This document shows, piece by piece, positions 1-8,042 of a stretch of 61,146 nt of DNA. How positions within the stretch are numbered: position 1 is the stretch's first letter; each line of letters opens with the position of its first letter. Made by a program: the position numbers and the translations under genes. The notes beneath the pieces were generated by a model. That model saw only the letters and a program-made list of their open reading frames with translations, had not been told where the DNA came from and did no database searches. This DNA comes from Lachnospiraceae bacterium (lineage in GTDB: Bacteria; Bacillota; Clostridia; Lachnospirales; Lachnospiraceae): the NCBI GenBank assembly GCA_026169045.1, contig JAPFDH010000075.1, forward strand, positions 1 through 61,146, read 5' to 3'.

Positions 1-68
<68 letters not shown>

Positions 69-292
69 AAGTGTTCGTCCTTCAGAATTAACGTTAGCTA
101 ATTCATCCGTTCCTGTTTTCCAACAGGCTTTACTGTTTTTTAGGTTGCAGATCCATTTATGTCTCCATAAATCGTTCTGCCGTTCTGAATTTTCTCATGG
201 TCTCCGCTTCTGCTTTGACCGTCAGAATTTTCAGGGTTGGTTATACTGTTCAGTTATCAAGGTTCTATGCAGTCTTCTTTTGGAAGACCAAC

Positions 293-380
293 GGAGAAGG
301 AGGGATTTGAACCCTCGCGCCGCTACTAACGACCTACTCCCTTTCCAGGGGAGCCCCTTCAGCCACTTGGGTACTTCTCC
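293..380 (-). tRNA. tRNA-Ser (anticodon GGA)
   Basis: The minus strand folds as an 88-nt class II tRNA. It has a 7-bp acceptor stem (GGAGAAG with CTTCTCC), a long variable arm typical of serine tRNAs, a GTTCAAATC T-loop, and anticodon loop CTGGAAA giving GGA, which reads UCC and UCU. CCA is not encoded. It lies between tRNA-Ser(TGA) and the 16S gene. Confidence 0.95.
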
Positions 381-427
381 AAGAGAAAGCTGACTTATCT
401 TTCAATATAAAGTTAAATATATTGAAC

Positions 428-512
428 GGAGAAGGTGGGATTCGAACCCACGGTCCCTTTCGGAATCACCGGTTTTCAAGACCGGCTCCTTAAACCACTC
501 GGACACCTCTCC
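428..512 (-). tRNA. tRNA-Ser (anticodon TGA)
   Basis: The minus strand gives an 85-nt class II tRNA with acceptor stem GGAGAGG/CTTCTCC including one G-U pair. The anticodon loop is CTTGAAA (anticodon TGA), the variable arm is long, and the T-loop GTTCGAATC is normal. It is the first gene after the tandem promoters at 530-639 and precedes tRNA-Ser(GGA) by 47 bases. Confidence 0.95.
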
Positions 513-529
513 AGCAACAATGCTTGTCT

Positions 530-558
530 ATTATATACCAGTTTTTCGTATTTGTCAA
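530..558 (-). promoter_or_regulatory. Sigma-A promoter P1 of the tRNA-Ser/16S unit
   Basis: On the minus strand a perfect TTGACA (553-558) and a perfect TATAAT (530-535) are separated by 17 bases. The promoter points at tRNA-Ser(TGA), whose 5' end is 18 bases downstream of the -10 box. A match of this quality is typical of stable-RNA promoters. Confidence 0.85.
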
Positions 559-610
559 TACTTTTTTTAAGTCTTTTTTGTTGCTCGGCTCTCGCCGTGA
601 CACGAGATAT

Positions 611-639
611 ATAATACCATCTCTAATAACAAATGTCAA
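611..639 (-). promoter_or_regulatory. Sigma-A promoter P2 of the tRNA-Ser/16S unit
   Basis: A second minus-strand promoter lies 80 bases upstream of P1: TTGACA (634-639), a 17-base spacer, TATTAT (611-616). Tandem promoters of this kind are common in front of rRNA operons and usually give growth-rate control. Confidence 0.75.
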
Positions 640-657
640 CACTTTTTTTCAATTTTT

Positions 658-1389
658 TTACTTTTTTTCATTTTCCTGCCATGCATCCAGCAAATTTGCC
701 TCGGCAATGGCAATATCTTCCGGTGTAGTAACCTTAATATTACGATAACTACCTTCTACTACCTTCACCAAATGGCCGGAAAACGTTTCCACCACCATGG
801 CATCATCTGTGATTCTGTTGCCCGTCTCCAGTGTTTCCATCATTCGATTATATGCATCCATAATAATCTCATAAGAAAATACCTGAGGAGTCTGAACAGC
901 CCATAAAGAGCTGCGATCAGGGGTCTCTACGGCAAAACCCTCTGTATTTACAACTTTTATTGTATCCTTCACTGGAACCGCTACCACACAGGCTCCATGT
1001 TGTGTGACGGCATCTGCAACACGTTTTAACACCTCTTTCTCCAGACAGGGTCTTGCCCCATCATGAATAAATACATAGTCTGCCCCCTTTGCTTTCTGCA
1101 ATCCGGCATATACAGAGTCATATCTTTCTTTTCCTCCTTCTGCCAATTCAATTGGACAGTTAAAGACAGACGTATCTCCAAATTGTTTCTTACAATAAGC
1201 AAAATCTTCCTGTGCCGTTACAAGTATAATTTTACCAATCCCTATATCAGAAAAGGCTTTTAATGAATAGTACAGCATTGGTTTTCCCATTAAAGGAATA
1301 AACTGTTTTTTTTCTGTCCGCTGCATTCTTTTTCCATTTCCGGCTGCCAAAACAATAGCAACTGATTTTTTCCAACAAAATCCGTCCAT
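658..1389 (-). CDS. ispD: 2-C-methyl-D-erythritol 4-phosphate cytidylyltransferase
   Basis: IspD transfers CMP from CTP to methylerythritol phosphate in the MEP isoprenoid pathway, in the cytoplasm. The 243-residue protein has the nucleotide-binding start VLAAGNGKRM (about 13-22), HDGARP in the middle and the C-terminal TTPEDIAIAE signature, and is of normal family length. The start follows an AGGAGG-like site. It is the last gene of the t6A/rnz operon, 52 bases after tsaD. Confidence 0.93.
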   Translation of the reverse strand: MDGFCWKKSVAIVLAAGNGKRMQRTEKKQFIPLMGKPMLYYSLKAFSDIGIGKIILVTAQEDFAYCKKQFGDTSVFNCPIELAEGGKERYDSVYAGLQKAKGADYVFIHDGARPCLEKEVLKRVADAVTQHGACVVAVPVKDTIKVVNTEGFAVETPDRSSLWAVQTPQVFSYEIIMDAYNRMMETLETGNRITDDAMVVETFSGHLVKVVEGSYRNIKVTTPEDIAIAEANLLDAWQENEKK

Positions 1390-1441
1390 ATTTCCTCCTT
1401 TGTCAAAAGAAAAGGCTTTTACACTTGTGAAAAGTTTTTAC

Positions 1442-2464
1442 TTATCTTTCACCCAATTTTAAATTTGGAACAGCATTTAAATCCCATCCATGCCGCACGC
1501 CTTTTTTATATTCATAATAAGCCGCACAACCGATCATTGCAGCATTATCTGTACAAAAGATCGGTGAAGGATAATAAAATTGAATTCCATGTTTTTCACA
1601 TGCCGCTGCCATACCGGCACGCAAACAGGAATTGGATGCCACTCCTCCAGCGATAGCCAGTTTATCAAAGCCATATTCTTTTGCCGCCAATATAGCATGA
1701 TCCACCAATACGTCTACTACAGCCTTTTGAAATGAGGCCGCCAGATCCGCTTCATTTACTGTCTCTCCCATCATTTTGGCATGATTCAAATAATTAAGAA
1801 CCGATGACTTTAACCCACTAAAGCTAAAATCATAGATTGCCCCCTCCACTTTTGCCTTAGGAAATACAATCGCATTGGGATTTCCTTCTTTTGACACCTT
1901 ATCAATCTTCGGTCCGCCTGGGTATCCCAATCCTATTGCTCTGGCAACCTTATCAAACGCTTCTCCGGCAGCATCATCTCTGGTTCGTCCCAAAATTTCA
2001 AATTCACCATAGTCCTTTACAACCACAAGGTGAGTATGTCCGCCGGAAACCACCAGACAGATAAAAGGCGGCTCCAAATCTTTATTCTCTATAAAATTAG
2101 CAGCAATGTGTCCTTCGATATGATGCACTCCCACCAATGGCTTCCCGCTGGCATATGCAATTGCTTTGGCTTCTGCCACACCTACCAAAAGAGCTCCCAC
2201 AAGTCCTGGTCCATATGTCACCGCAATGGCATCCATATCTTCCAAAGTTTTCCCAGCCTCACTTAGCGCTGTCTCAATCACCTGGTTAATCTTTTCAATA
2301 TGCTTTCTGGATGCAATCTCCGGCACCACTCCTCCATACAATGTATGGAGAGCAATCTGTGATGAGATTACATTGGATAGCACAGTCCTTCCATCCATTA
2401 CAACCGATGCTGCGGTCTCATCGCAGGAACTTTCAATTGCCAGTATATATGTATTTTCCTTCAT
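1442..2464 (-). CDS. tsaD: tRNA N6-adenosine threonylcarbamoyltransferase TsaD
   Basis: TsaD transfers the threonylcarbamoyl group to A37 of ANN-decoding tRNAs, working with TsaB and TsaE. The 340-residue protein begins with an ASKHA fold ([13 protein letters not shown]), has the metal-binding HHIEGH motif near residue 110 and SGGHTHL soon after. The chosen ATG (2464) follows GAGGAAGGAT; an upstream in-frame ATG at 2500 would overlap rnz and lacks a site. tsaB and tsaE are upstream in the same operon, so all dedicated TsaBDE subunits are local; tsaC is not in the window. Confidence 0.95.
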   Translation of the reverse strand: MKENTYILAIESSCDETAASVVMDGRTVLSNVISSQIALHTLYGGVVPEIASRKHIEKINQVIETALSEAGKTLEDMDAIAVTYGPGLVGALLVGVAEAKAIAYASGKPLVGVHHIEGHIAANFIENKDLEPPFICLVVSGGHTHLVVVKDYGEFEILGRTRDDAAGEAFDKVARAIGLGYPGGPKIDKVSKEGNPNAIVFPKAKVEGAIYDFSFSGLKSSVLNYLNHAKMMGETVNEADLAASFQKAVVDVLVDHAILAAKEYGFDKLAIAGGVASNSCLRAGMAAACEKHGIQFYYPSPIFCTDNAAMIGCAAYYEYKKGVRHGWDLNAVPNLKLGER

Positions 2465-2496
2465 ATCCTTCCTCTTTCCTTTTCTGGTTTTCCTTC

Positions 2497-3405
2497 TCAA
2501 TCTTCAAAATCCAGTTCAACCGTTCTTCCATCCTTTGCTGCTATCGTTCTTGGGAAAATCGTTCTCACCTCATCCAAATATTCCTCCGGCCTGGTCAGAG
2601 ACGGACTATAATGGGTAAGCCACATTTCTTTTGGATTCGCTTCTTTAGCCAATTCCGCAGCTTCATAAAATGTCATATGCTTGTACTCTTTTGCTTTTTG
2701 CTTTTTATCTTTTTCACCATACATTCCTTCACAAATAAAAAGATCCGCACCCTTTGCCTGCTGTGCAATAACCGGTACCGGTCTGGTATCAGTCACATAT
2801 GTCACTTTAATTCCTTTTCTCTCTTTTCCCATAACCATATCCGGAGTATATGTGATACCATCGATAACAAGAGTCTCTCCCTTTTGCAGACGATTCCAGC
2901 AGGGCAACGGAAGTCCTAATGCTTTCGCTTTTTCCACATCAAATTTCCCGGCTCTCGGTATGGAAATTGTATATCCATAACATGTCACATTGTGATTGAC
3001 ACGAAATGCCTCAATATGATATCCCTTTATTTCAAAATGGCAATTTGCTTCTTCTATCTCAATAAACTGAAGAGGAAACGGCAATTCCGGTGCAATGACG
3101 CGTAATGCCTTCACCACCCGTTCCAGACCTTTAGGCCCAATCAAAGTAAGCGGTTCTTTCCGGTCAGCGTTTCCCATTGTCAGCAAAAGCCCTGGAAGTC
3201 CACTGATATGATCTCCGTGAAAATGGGTAAAACAAATTACATCTATCGGATTACAACTCCATCCTTTTTCTCGGATTGCAATCTGGGTTCCTTCCCCACA
3301 ATCGATCATCAACGTACTCCCATTAAACCGCGTCATAAGTGACGTCAGCCAGCGATAGGGCAGTGGCATCATTCCGCCTGTTCCAAGTAAACAAACATCT
3401 AACAT
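2497..3405 (-). CDS. rnz: Ribonuclease Z
   Basis: RNase Z cuts pre-tRNA 3' to the discriminator base. The 302-residue protein matches the usual length and carries the metallo-beta-lactamase motif [10 protein letters not shown] (about residues 60-70), the MIDCGEGTQ segment before it and a late HYSPSL segment. The open frame extends 37 codons upstream, but the ATG at 3405, preceded by GAGGAAAAGA and starting [11 protein letters not shown], fits the family. tsaD starts 32 bases downstream, so the two are co-transcribed. Confidence 0.93.
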   Translation of the reverse strand: MLDVCLLGTGGMMPLPYRWLTSLMTRFNGSTLMIDCGEGTQIAIREKGWSCNPIDVICFTHFHGDHISGLPGLLLTMGNADRKEPLTLIGPKGLERVVKALRVIAPELPFPLQFIEIEEANCHFEIKGYHIEAFRVNHNVTCYGYTISIPRAGKFDVEKAKALGLPLPCWNRLQKGETLVIDGITYTPDMVMGKERKGIKVTYVTDTRPVPVIAQQAKGADLFICEGMYGEKDKKQKAKEYKHMTFYEAAELAKEANPKEMWLTHYSPSLTRPEEYLDEVRTIFPRTIAAKDGRTVELDFED

Positions 3406-3614
3406 TCTTTTCCTCATTTCTACGCTGCAACCATTTTCTCTAACCTGCATCTGCAGCGTCCATGCTGGTTTTCCTGTCTTACATTGGCCATATGCGCATT
3501 TCGATTTCATATTCATAAAAACAGCGCTTGGTAAATAAATCCCCTAACGCTGTTTTTATAAATGCTTCTGCCAAATAAATTATTGTACACACAAAAGTTA
3601 TGGCCGACATTTTT

Positions 3615-3863
3615 CTATAATAACTCGGTCTCCTGCTGTATTTCAACAGGAATTTGAAATGTATGAGTCCATTTATCATAACAAGATTCACACAAATCGA
3701 AATGATGAGATTCTCCGTCTTTATCAGAAAAATATCCCCATCTATGATTCACGGAAATATATTCTTCCTGCTCTGACCCTCCATCCAAATGCCACAGTTC
3801 TCTTCCGCAGCCGTTACATTTGACACGAATCAGTTTGCCGTTTTCTCTGCAAAATACTTTCAT
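3615..3863 (-). CDS. Small zinc-ribbon-like protein of unknown function
   Basis: An 82-residue protein with two Cys pairs, CNGCG (about 17-21) and CESCY (about 58-62), which could bind a zinc ion. It starts after a strong GGGAGG site and lies on the operon strand between rimI (107 bases upstream) and rnz. The fold resembles small rubredoxin-like or DUF-type zinc ribbons, but I do not recognise a named family. The 200 bases between it and rnz hold no other convincing gene. Confidence 0.65.
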   Translation of the reverse strand: MKVFCRENGKLIRVKCNGCGRELWHLDGGSEQEEYISVNHRWGYFSDKDGESHHFDLCESCYDKWTHTFQIPVEIQQETELL

Positions 3864-3970
3864 TTTTCAACCTCCCTAAAGGTTATGGGGAACCCCTTAC
3901 CACTGTCCCCGATTTTCATCCTGCAACATGGCTATCGTATCAAAAATTTTCTTATATTTGCAATAGTAAA

Positions 3971-4411
3971 TCATTGGATGGAACGATTCCACATAATTAA
4001 TGCATCTTCTCTGGGTTTCTCATAATAGTTCTTCCGCGTTCCTTCCGAAACAAAACCATTCTTTTCATAGAGATGAATGGCCGTCTGATTGGATACACGG
4101 ACTTCCAAAGTAATCTCAGAAATTCCAAGTAATAAAGCCTCACGCAGCAAAGCATTTACCAAAGCATTTCCAATTCCTTGCTTTCGATACTTAGGATGCA
4201 CTGCTACATTGGTAATATCCCCTTCCACCATTACCTGATACATCCCAATATATCCGGCAATTTCTTGTCCGCACCATGCCACAAGGAAAACATATTCCGG
4301 TCTTTTTCTGCTTTCCTCCAAACTTTTTTCTGACCATGGTACAGAAAAAACCTCTTTCTCCAGATATGCCACCTGCTTGACATCTTCTGGCATCATTTTT
4401 TTTATTTCCAT
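3971..4411 (-). CDS. rimI: Ribosomal protein S18-alanine N-acetyltransferase
   Basis: RimI is a GNAT enzyme that acetylates the N-terminus of ribosomal protein S18. The 146-residue protein has the acetyl-CoA pyrophosphate-binding loop RKQGIG (about 75-80), the NVAVHPKYR strand before it, and LYEKNGF with NYY near the end, all typical of RimI. Linkage to tsaB just upstream (35 bases) is the common Firmicute arrangement and supports the name. Confidence 0.88.
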   Translation of the reverse strand: MEIKKMMPEDVKQVAYLEKEVFSVPWSEKSLEESRKRPEYVFLVAWCGQEIAGYIGMYQVMVEGDITNVAVHPKYRKQGIGNALVNALLREALLLGISEITLEVRVSNQTAIHLYEKNGFVSEGTRKNYYEKPREDALIMWNRSIQ

Positions 4412-4446
4412 GATACGGTTTCCTATCTTTCTGACAGTTTCTTCTG

Positions 4447-5154
4447 TCAGTTATTTTTCTTTTCTTTTTCTTCCCGTTCTCGTTCTGCCTGAGACTTTCT
4501 AAGATAATCCGGCTGATGCTCGTCTGCCGATTCTATTTTTCCTTCTGTAAAATAGAGAGCTCCCAGTGACGCCACAGCTGCTGCCCTCTGCCGGTTCATA
4601 AAAGCCGGAGCAAAACAACAAAATACTGTCGCCAATTCTTTGATCTGTTCCTTATAAACCGGAATTCCATCCCCAACAAAAAGCGTTGGTTTTCCCAATG
4701 CGTTTATTTCTCCTATCAGATCTTTCATATCCATTGCAGTCGGTTCCATCACTGTACGCATTCCTTTGGAAAATGTATACAGCCCTGTATACACCTGATT
4801 CCGACGGGCATCCATAATTGGACAAACCATATACTGAGAAGAGTAACACTGATACGCCATGGCTTCAATGGTGGGAATATGAATCAAAGGTTTCTTTAAA
4901 GCCAACCCCAGTCCCTTTCCGGTCGCAGAACCAATCCTAAGTCCCGTAAAAGATCCGGGGCCCGCTGAAACAGCAATGGCATCTATGGTGGAAAGATCTG
5001 TTTCTGTCATTTTTACAATTTCATCAATCATGGGAAGAAGTGTCTGAGAATGCGTCTTCTTAAAATTCACCGTATATTCTGCCACAATCACCTCATCTTC
5101 CCATATCGCTGTACTGGCAACCAAAGATGAGCTTTCTACTCCTAATATTTTCAT
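4447..5154 (-). CDS. tsaB: t6A biosynthesis protein TsaB
   Basis: TsaB is the inactive ASKHA paralogue that dimerises with TsaD in t6A synthesis. The 235-residue protein starts MKILGVESSS and has the AVSAGPGSFTGLRIG signature near residue 65; it is normal in length. It sits between tsaE (26 bases) and rimI. The C-terminus is a lysine/glutamate-rich tail of about 15 residues. Confidence 0.93.
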   Translation of the reverse strand: MKILGVESSSLVASTAIWEDEVIVAEYTVNFKKTHSQTLLPMIDEIVKMTETDLSTIDAIAVSAGPGSFTGLRIGSATGKGLGLALKKPLIHIPTIEAMAYQCYSSQYMVCPIMDARRNQVYTGLYTFSKGMRTVMEPTAMDMKDLIGEINALGKPTLFVGDGIPVYKEQIKELATVFCCFAPAFMNRQRAAAVASLGALYFTEGKIESADEHQPDYLRKSQAEREREEKEKKNN

Positions 5155-5180
5155 TTTCTATCTCCAATCTAAACCGATAC

Positions 5181-5606
5181 TCATGATCCAATGGTAATTT
5201 TTCGGTAATCCATTCCTTTTTCCGGATCCTTTTCAATCGTAACCCAGATTGCCGTCTTTGGTATAATTTCTTCAATCAAACCAGCCCATTCAATCAGGCA
5301 AACGCCATCACCATAAAAACAATCTTCGTATCCGATTTCATCCATCTCCTCGACATCACCGATTCGATATACATCAAAATGATATAACGGCATACGTCCT
5401 TCATCATATTCCTGAAGAATTGTGAATGTAGGTGAATTAACCGGATCCAAAATTCCAAGACCACTGGCAAATCCCTGTGTGAATACGGTTTTACCCACTC
5501 CCAAATCTCCATTCAAGCAATAAATCTGACCTGGACTGGCCGACTCAGCCAATTTTTTTCCTATCTCGTACGTTTCTTCCGGTCTCCTAGTATATTTAAT
5601 TTCCAT
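5181..5606 (-). CDS. tsaE: t6A biosynthesis ATPase TsaE
   Basis: TsaE is the P-loop ATPase that drives turnover of the TsaBD complex. The 141-residue protein has the Walker A segment GDLGVGKTVF (about 34-43), VNSPTFTI and the LIEWAGLIEE segment of the family. The start at 5606 (MEIKYTRRP) was chosen for family length; the frame is open for 52 more codons, but that extension would lie inside the preceding ycxB-like gene. Its ATG sits directly after the preceding gene's TAG, indicating translational coupling. Confidence 0.93.
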   Translation of the reverse strand: MEIKYTRRPEETYEIGKKLAESASPGQIYCLNGDLGVGKTVFTQGFASGLGILDPVNSPTFTILQEYDEGRMPLYHFDVYRIGDVEEMDEIGYEDCFYGDGVCLIEWAGLIEEIIPKTAIWVTIEKDPEKGMDYRKITIGS

Positions 5607-5608
5607 TC

Positions 5609-6112
5609 CTACTTTCCTTTCACCTGCGAAGGATCCATTTGTTTTCTGGCTACCTCCATAATTCTCTCTGCATTCTTTCCTGCCTGACTTCTGGGAATAA
5701 TGTTCGCCCTGACTGGATCGACAAACAAATAGATATCCTTTTTTCTTCCCACTACTTTCCACAGTTCATTCCAGGTGATGGATGCACTGTCTTCTCCCTG
5801 ACTGACTACAATTTCCTTATCATTGATAACATAAGAAGCAGGTTTTGAAAAAACAGGATGACGGGACTGAACAACCGCCTTACGATACAGCATAATCGGC
5901 TGATATACCGTAAACAATGCACCCAAAACCAACAAAAGCACCGTATTTCCTATTTTCACATTTCCAAATGTCCAGACCGCTCCAATCCAACATGCCACAC
6001 TAAATACAAGTCCTACGATTCCGATTACGCGGCAATAATTGTGGTATAACAGAAATCGAAATAATTCTTTTTTTGAAATACGGCTTTCTACCCTAATCTC
6101 TTCCACAATCAT
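5609..6112 (-). CDS. YcxB-like membrane protein
   Basis: A 167-residue protein with two transmembrane segments at about 28-48 and 58-78, followed by a cytoplasmic beta-rich domain containing ITWNELWKV. This architecture matches the YcxB-like family, whose biochemical role is not established. It heads the tsaE-ispD operon behind the promoter at 6150-6177. Confidence 0.7.
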   Translation of the reverse strand: MIVEEIRVESRISKKELFRFLLYHNYCRVIGIVGLVFSVACWIGAVWTFGNVKIGNTVLLLVLGALFTVYQPIMLYRKAVVQSRHPVFSKPASYVINDKEIVVSQGEDSASITWNELWKVVGRKKDIYLFVDPVRANIIPRSQAGKNAERIMEVARKQMDPSQVKGK

Positions 6113-6149
6113 ACCTCTGTCTTTTTATTTTCCAATGGTTTCTTTGTAC

Positions 6150-6177
6150 ATTATAGCAAACTTTTTCCAAAATGCAA
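6150..6177 (-). promoter_or_regulatory. Probable sigma-A promoter of the ycxB-tsaE-ispD operon
   Basis: On the minus strand TTGCAT (6172-6177) and a perfect TATAAT (6150-6155) are spaced by 16 bases and point at the ycxB-like gene, whose start is 38 bases downstream. Confidence 0.65.
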
Positions 6178-6200
6178 CAGCCAGATCAGAGCGGCATTTT

Positions 6201-6938
6201 TCAGGCGATCCGATGAAGGGCACGACTAATCGGTTTATAAATGAATGTAACAAGTATCGTGACGGAAATCCCTTTTATTAAATTGATCGGTGCTACCGCA
6301 ATAATAACAAATGTCAAAATATTATGTATATTCCCGTTAATAGTAGTTCCCATGGCAATAATCTGTTCCAGTGGCATTCCATATAATTGGGCAAATTTAG
6401 GCAACAGATAAACCCCATTAAATAATGTGCCAAAGATTGTCATAACCACGGTTCCTAAAATCATCGCTGCCACTGCATTCTTTTTACTTTTTTTGCTTTG
6501 ATACCATGCAGATGCCGGTATGACAAAACTGCACCCAACAGCAAAATTGGCAAAGTCTCCTACAAAAGCCGTGGATGTTCCCTTGATTAAAACCTTTAAG
6601 ATAACCTTCACCAACTCTACTAACACACCGGCCACCGGTCCATATAAGAAACTGCAAATCAGTACCGGCACTTCACTGAAATCCAATTCATAAAATGGCG
6701 GGGCCAGAAAAGGAATGGGGAATTCAAATAACATAAGAATCATAGCTATCGCTGCCATCATTCCGATCACTGCTATTTTTTTCACCGAAAGTTTCTCATA
6801 ACCCACACCCTTATGGCGTCCTATTATAATTTCCAAGCCCCGCGAAACGCCAATCAGTGCTGCCGCCACACAAAAAACGACCGCTAAAAAAGTCAGATTT
6901 TCTCCCACTGTTTTCAAAAAGTTACTCCATTGTTCCAT
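6201..6938 (-). CDS. ribU: Riboflavin ECF transporter S component RibU
   Basis: RibU is the substrate-binding membrane subunit of an energy-coupling-factor transporter for riboflavin; it uses a shared EcfA/EcfT module not present here. The 245-residue protein has about six hydrophobic segments plus an extra N-terminal one, and the family segments FEFPIPFLAPPFYELDFSE and FVGDFANF. The start at 6938 follows AGAGGA; an upstream in-frame ATG at 7004 has no good site. The FMN riboswitch upstream confirms the substrate class. Confidence 0.93.
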   Translation of the reverse strand: MEQWSNFLKTVGENLTFLAVVFCVAAALIGVSRGLEIIIGRHKGVGYEKLSVKKIAVIGMMAAIAMILMLFEFPIPFLAPPFYELDFSEVPVLICSFLYGPVAGVLVELVKVILKVLIKGTSTAFVGDFANFAVGCSFVIPASAWYQSKKSKKNAVAAMILGTVVMTIFGTLFNGVYLLPKFAQLYGMPLEQIIAMGTTINGNIHNILTFVIIAVAPINLIKGISVTILVTFIYKPISRALHRIA

Positions 6939-7118
6939 ACGATCCTCTTTTCTGCACTGCATGCTAATAACCAAATTGTTTTTGATTTGCGGCAGTGCAA
7001 TCACAAATCAAATATTGCCAACAAGTTACATCGAATGGCTCATGTCATTCGCCATCCGTCTTTTCAGAAACAATTCCGGTATTCTTTCCGTCTCAGTGAG
7101 TGATACAACGGCTACTAC

Positions 7119-7225
7119 AAAAAAAGCTGATGCCACCCATTCACTGTCACAGAAAAACAATTCCACTGTTCGGCTTGAAGAACTGCTCATTATTTTTCCA
7201 TGCAGCAAATGTTTTGCATCAGCTT
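7119..7225 (-). terminator. Intrinsic terminator of the FMN-riboswitch expression platform
   Basis: On the minus strand AAGCTGATGC (7216-7225) pairs perfectly with GCATCAGCTT (7124-7133), and the second arm runs into a T tract (7119-7125). The loop of about 82 bases is unusually long. Its position between the aptamer and ribU suggests that FMN binding promotes this hairpin and stops transcription. Confidence 0.7.
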
Positions 7226-7263
7226 CACATTCATACAAACGAATACAGATATCCTGCACTCAT

Positions 7264-7372
7264 CGTTCTTCTCTCATCCAGACTTTACTGTCGGTTTTGG
7301 AATCGCACCAAATCAACCCGAAGGCTCGCGGACTATACCGCCGGTGGGGAATCGCACCCCGCCCCGAAGAAT
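7264..7372 (-). promoter_or_regulatory. FMN riboswitch (RFN element)
   Basis: The minus strand shows the RFN consensus in order: TTCTTCGGGGCGGGGTG, CCCCACCGGCGGT, AGTCCGCGAGCC, a GATTTGGTG segment, CCGACAGT, AGTCTGGATGAGAGAAGA. The aptamer appears complete, with P1 closed by TCTTC/GAGAAGA. It controls ribU 330 bases downstream, probably by transcription termination at 7119-7225. The span between aptamer and ribU (6939-7263) contains only this platform. Confidence 0.95.
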
Positions 7373-7443
7373 TATTTCCTTTCCAAGTATACATCGCTTT
7401 TACTATGAAATCAAGAATTTCTTTTTTATACCTCAAAATCCGT

Positions 7444-7482
7444 GTAACAGTTCAGCCATAGGTCTGACCGGTTACAAATTCG
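7444..7482. repeat. Short copy of a GTAACAGTTCAGCC repeat
   Basis: The stretch starts with GTAACAGTTCAGCC and continues CATAGGTCTGACCGGTTAC. Both blocks recur in the element at 19142-19306. It overlaps the last codons of the neighbouring GNAT gene, so part of that gene's C-terminus derives from the repeat. Confidence 0.55.
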
Positions 7483-8026
7483 TCTCTGGTTCATAGTGTT
7501 TCCATGGTTTAGGCGGTATATCATGAGAACCTATTATTTTTTCCATCCAGACCATATCCCACCAACGTCCCAGCTTATATCCGCATTTCGAAAAATGCCC
7601 TACCATATGATATCCTTCTTTTTCATGAAAAGCAATACTCTTGGGATTTGGATATGCAATACATGCATTTAAATTTGTTACATTTTGCTTTTTTAGGCGT
7701 CTTTCCATTTCATGATACAATGCCCTTCCAATTCCCAATCTGTGATACTTCTCATGCACATACACCGATAATTCTGCTGCCCACATATAGGCTGCCCTTG
7801 AATGAAACGGTGATGCATACGCATATCCCACAATCGTTTGATCCAAAATGGCCACCAAATAAGGATATTTCTTTAAAACAGAGTTCATTCGCTGTGTAAA
7901 TTCTTCAACGGATGGGACATCATATTCAAATGTTACCGCCGTATTTTTCACATATGGAGCATAAATCTCCAGTAAGTTTGGAATATCTTCTGCCACAGCC
8001 ATCCGGATTTCTATGGTTCTCAACAA
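7472..8026 (-). CDS. GNAT N-acetyltransferase, phosphinothricin-acetyltransferase-like
   Basis: A 184-residue GNAT protein close to the Pat/YwnH group: IRMAVAEDIPNLLEIYAPYV at the N-terminus, the acetyl-CoA loop HRLGIGRALY (about 96-105), ACIAYPNPKSIAFHEK and a GYKLGRWWDMVWM segment. Members acetylate phosphinothricin, methionine sulfoximine or similar amino acids; the substrate here is unknown. The last few residues fall in a repeat (7444-7482). It ends the unit led by tex, with 16 bases between them. Confidence 0.82.
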   Translation of the reverse strand: MLRTIEIRMAVAEDIPNLLEIYAPYVKNTAVTFEYDVPSVEEFTQRMNSVLKKYPYLVAILDQTIVGYAYASPFHSRAAYMWAAELSVYVHEKYHRLGIGRALYHEMERRLKKQNVTNLNACIAYPNPKSIAFHEKEGYHMVGHFSKCGYKLGRWWDMVWMEKIIGSHDIPPKPWKHYEPETNL

Positions 8027-8042
8027 ACTCCACTCCTTTTCT

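Noticed and set aside
3479-3691. 70-residue minus-strand frame between rnz and the zinc-ribbon gene
   Set aside because: It overlaps the upstream gene out of frame, lacks a ribosome-binding site and has no recognisable features.
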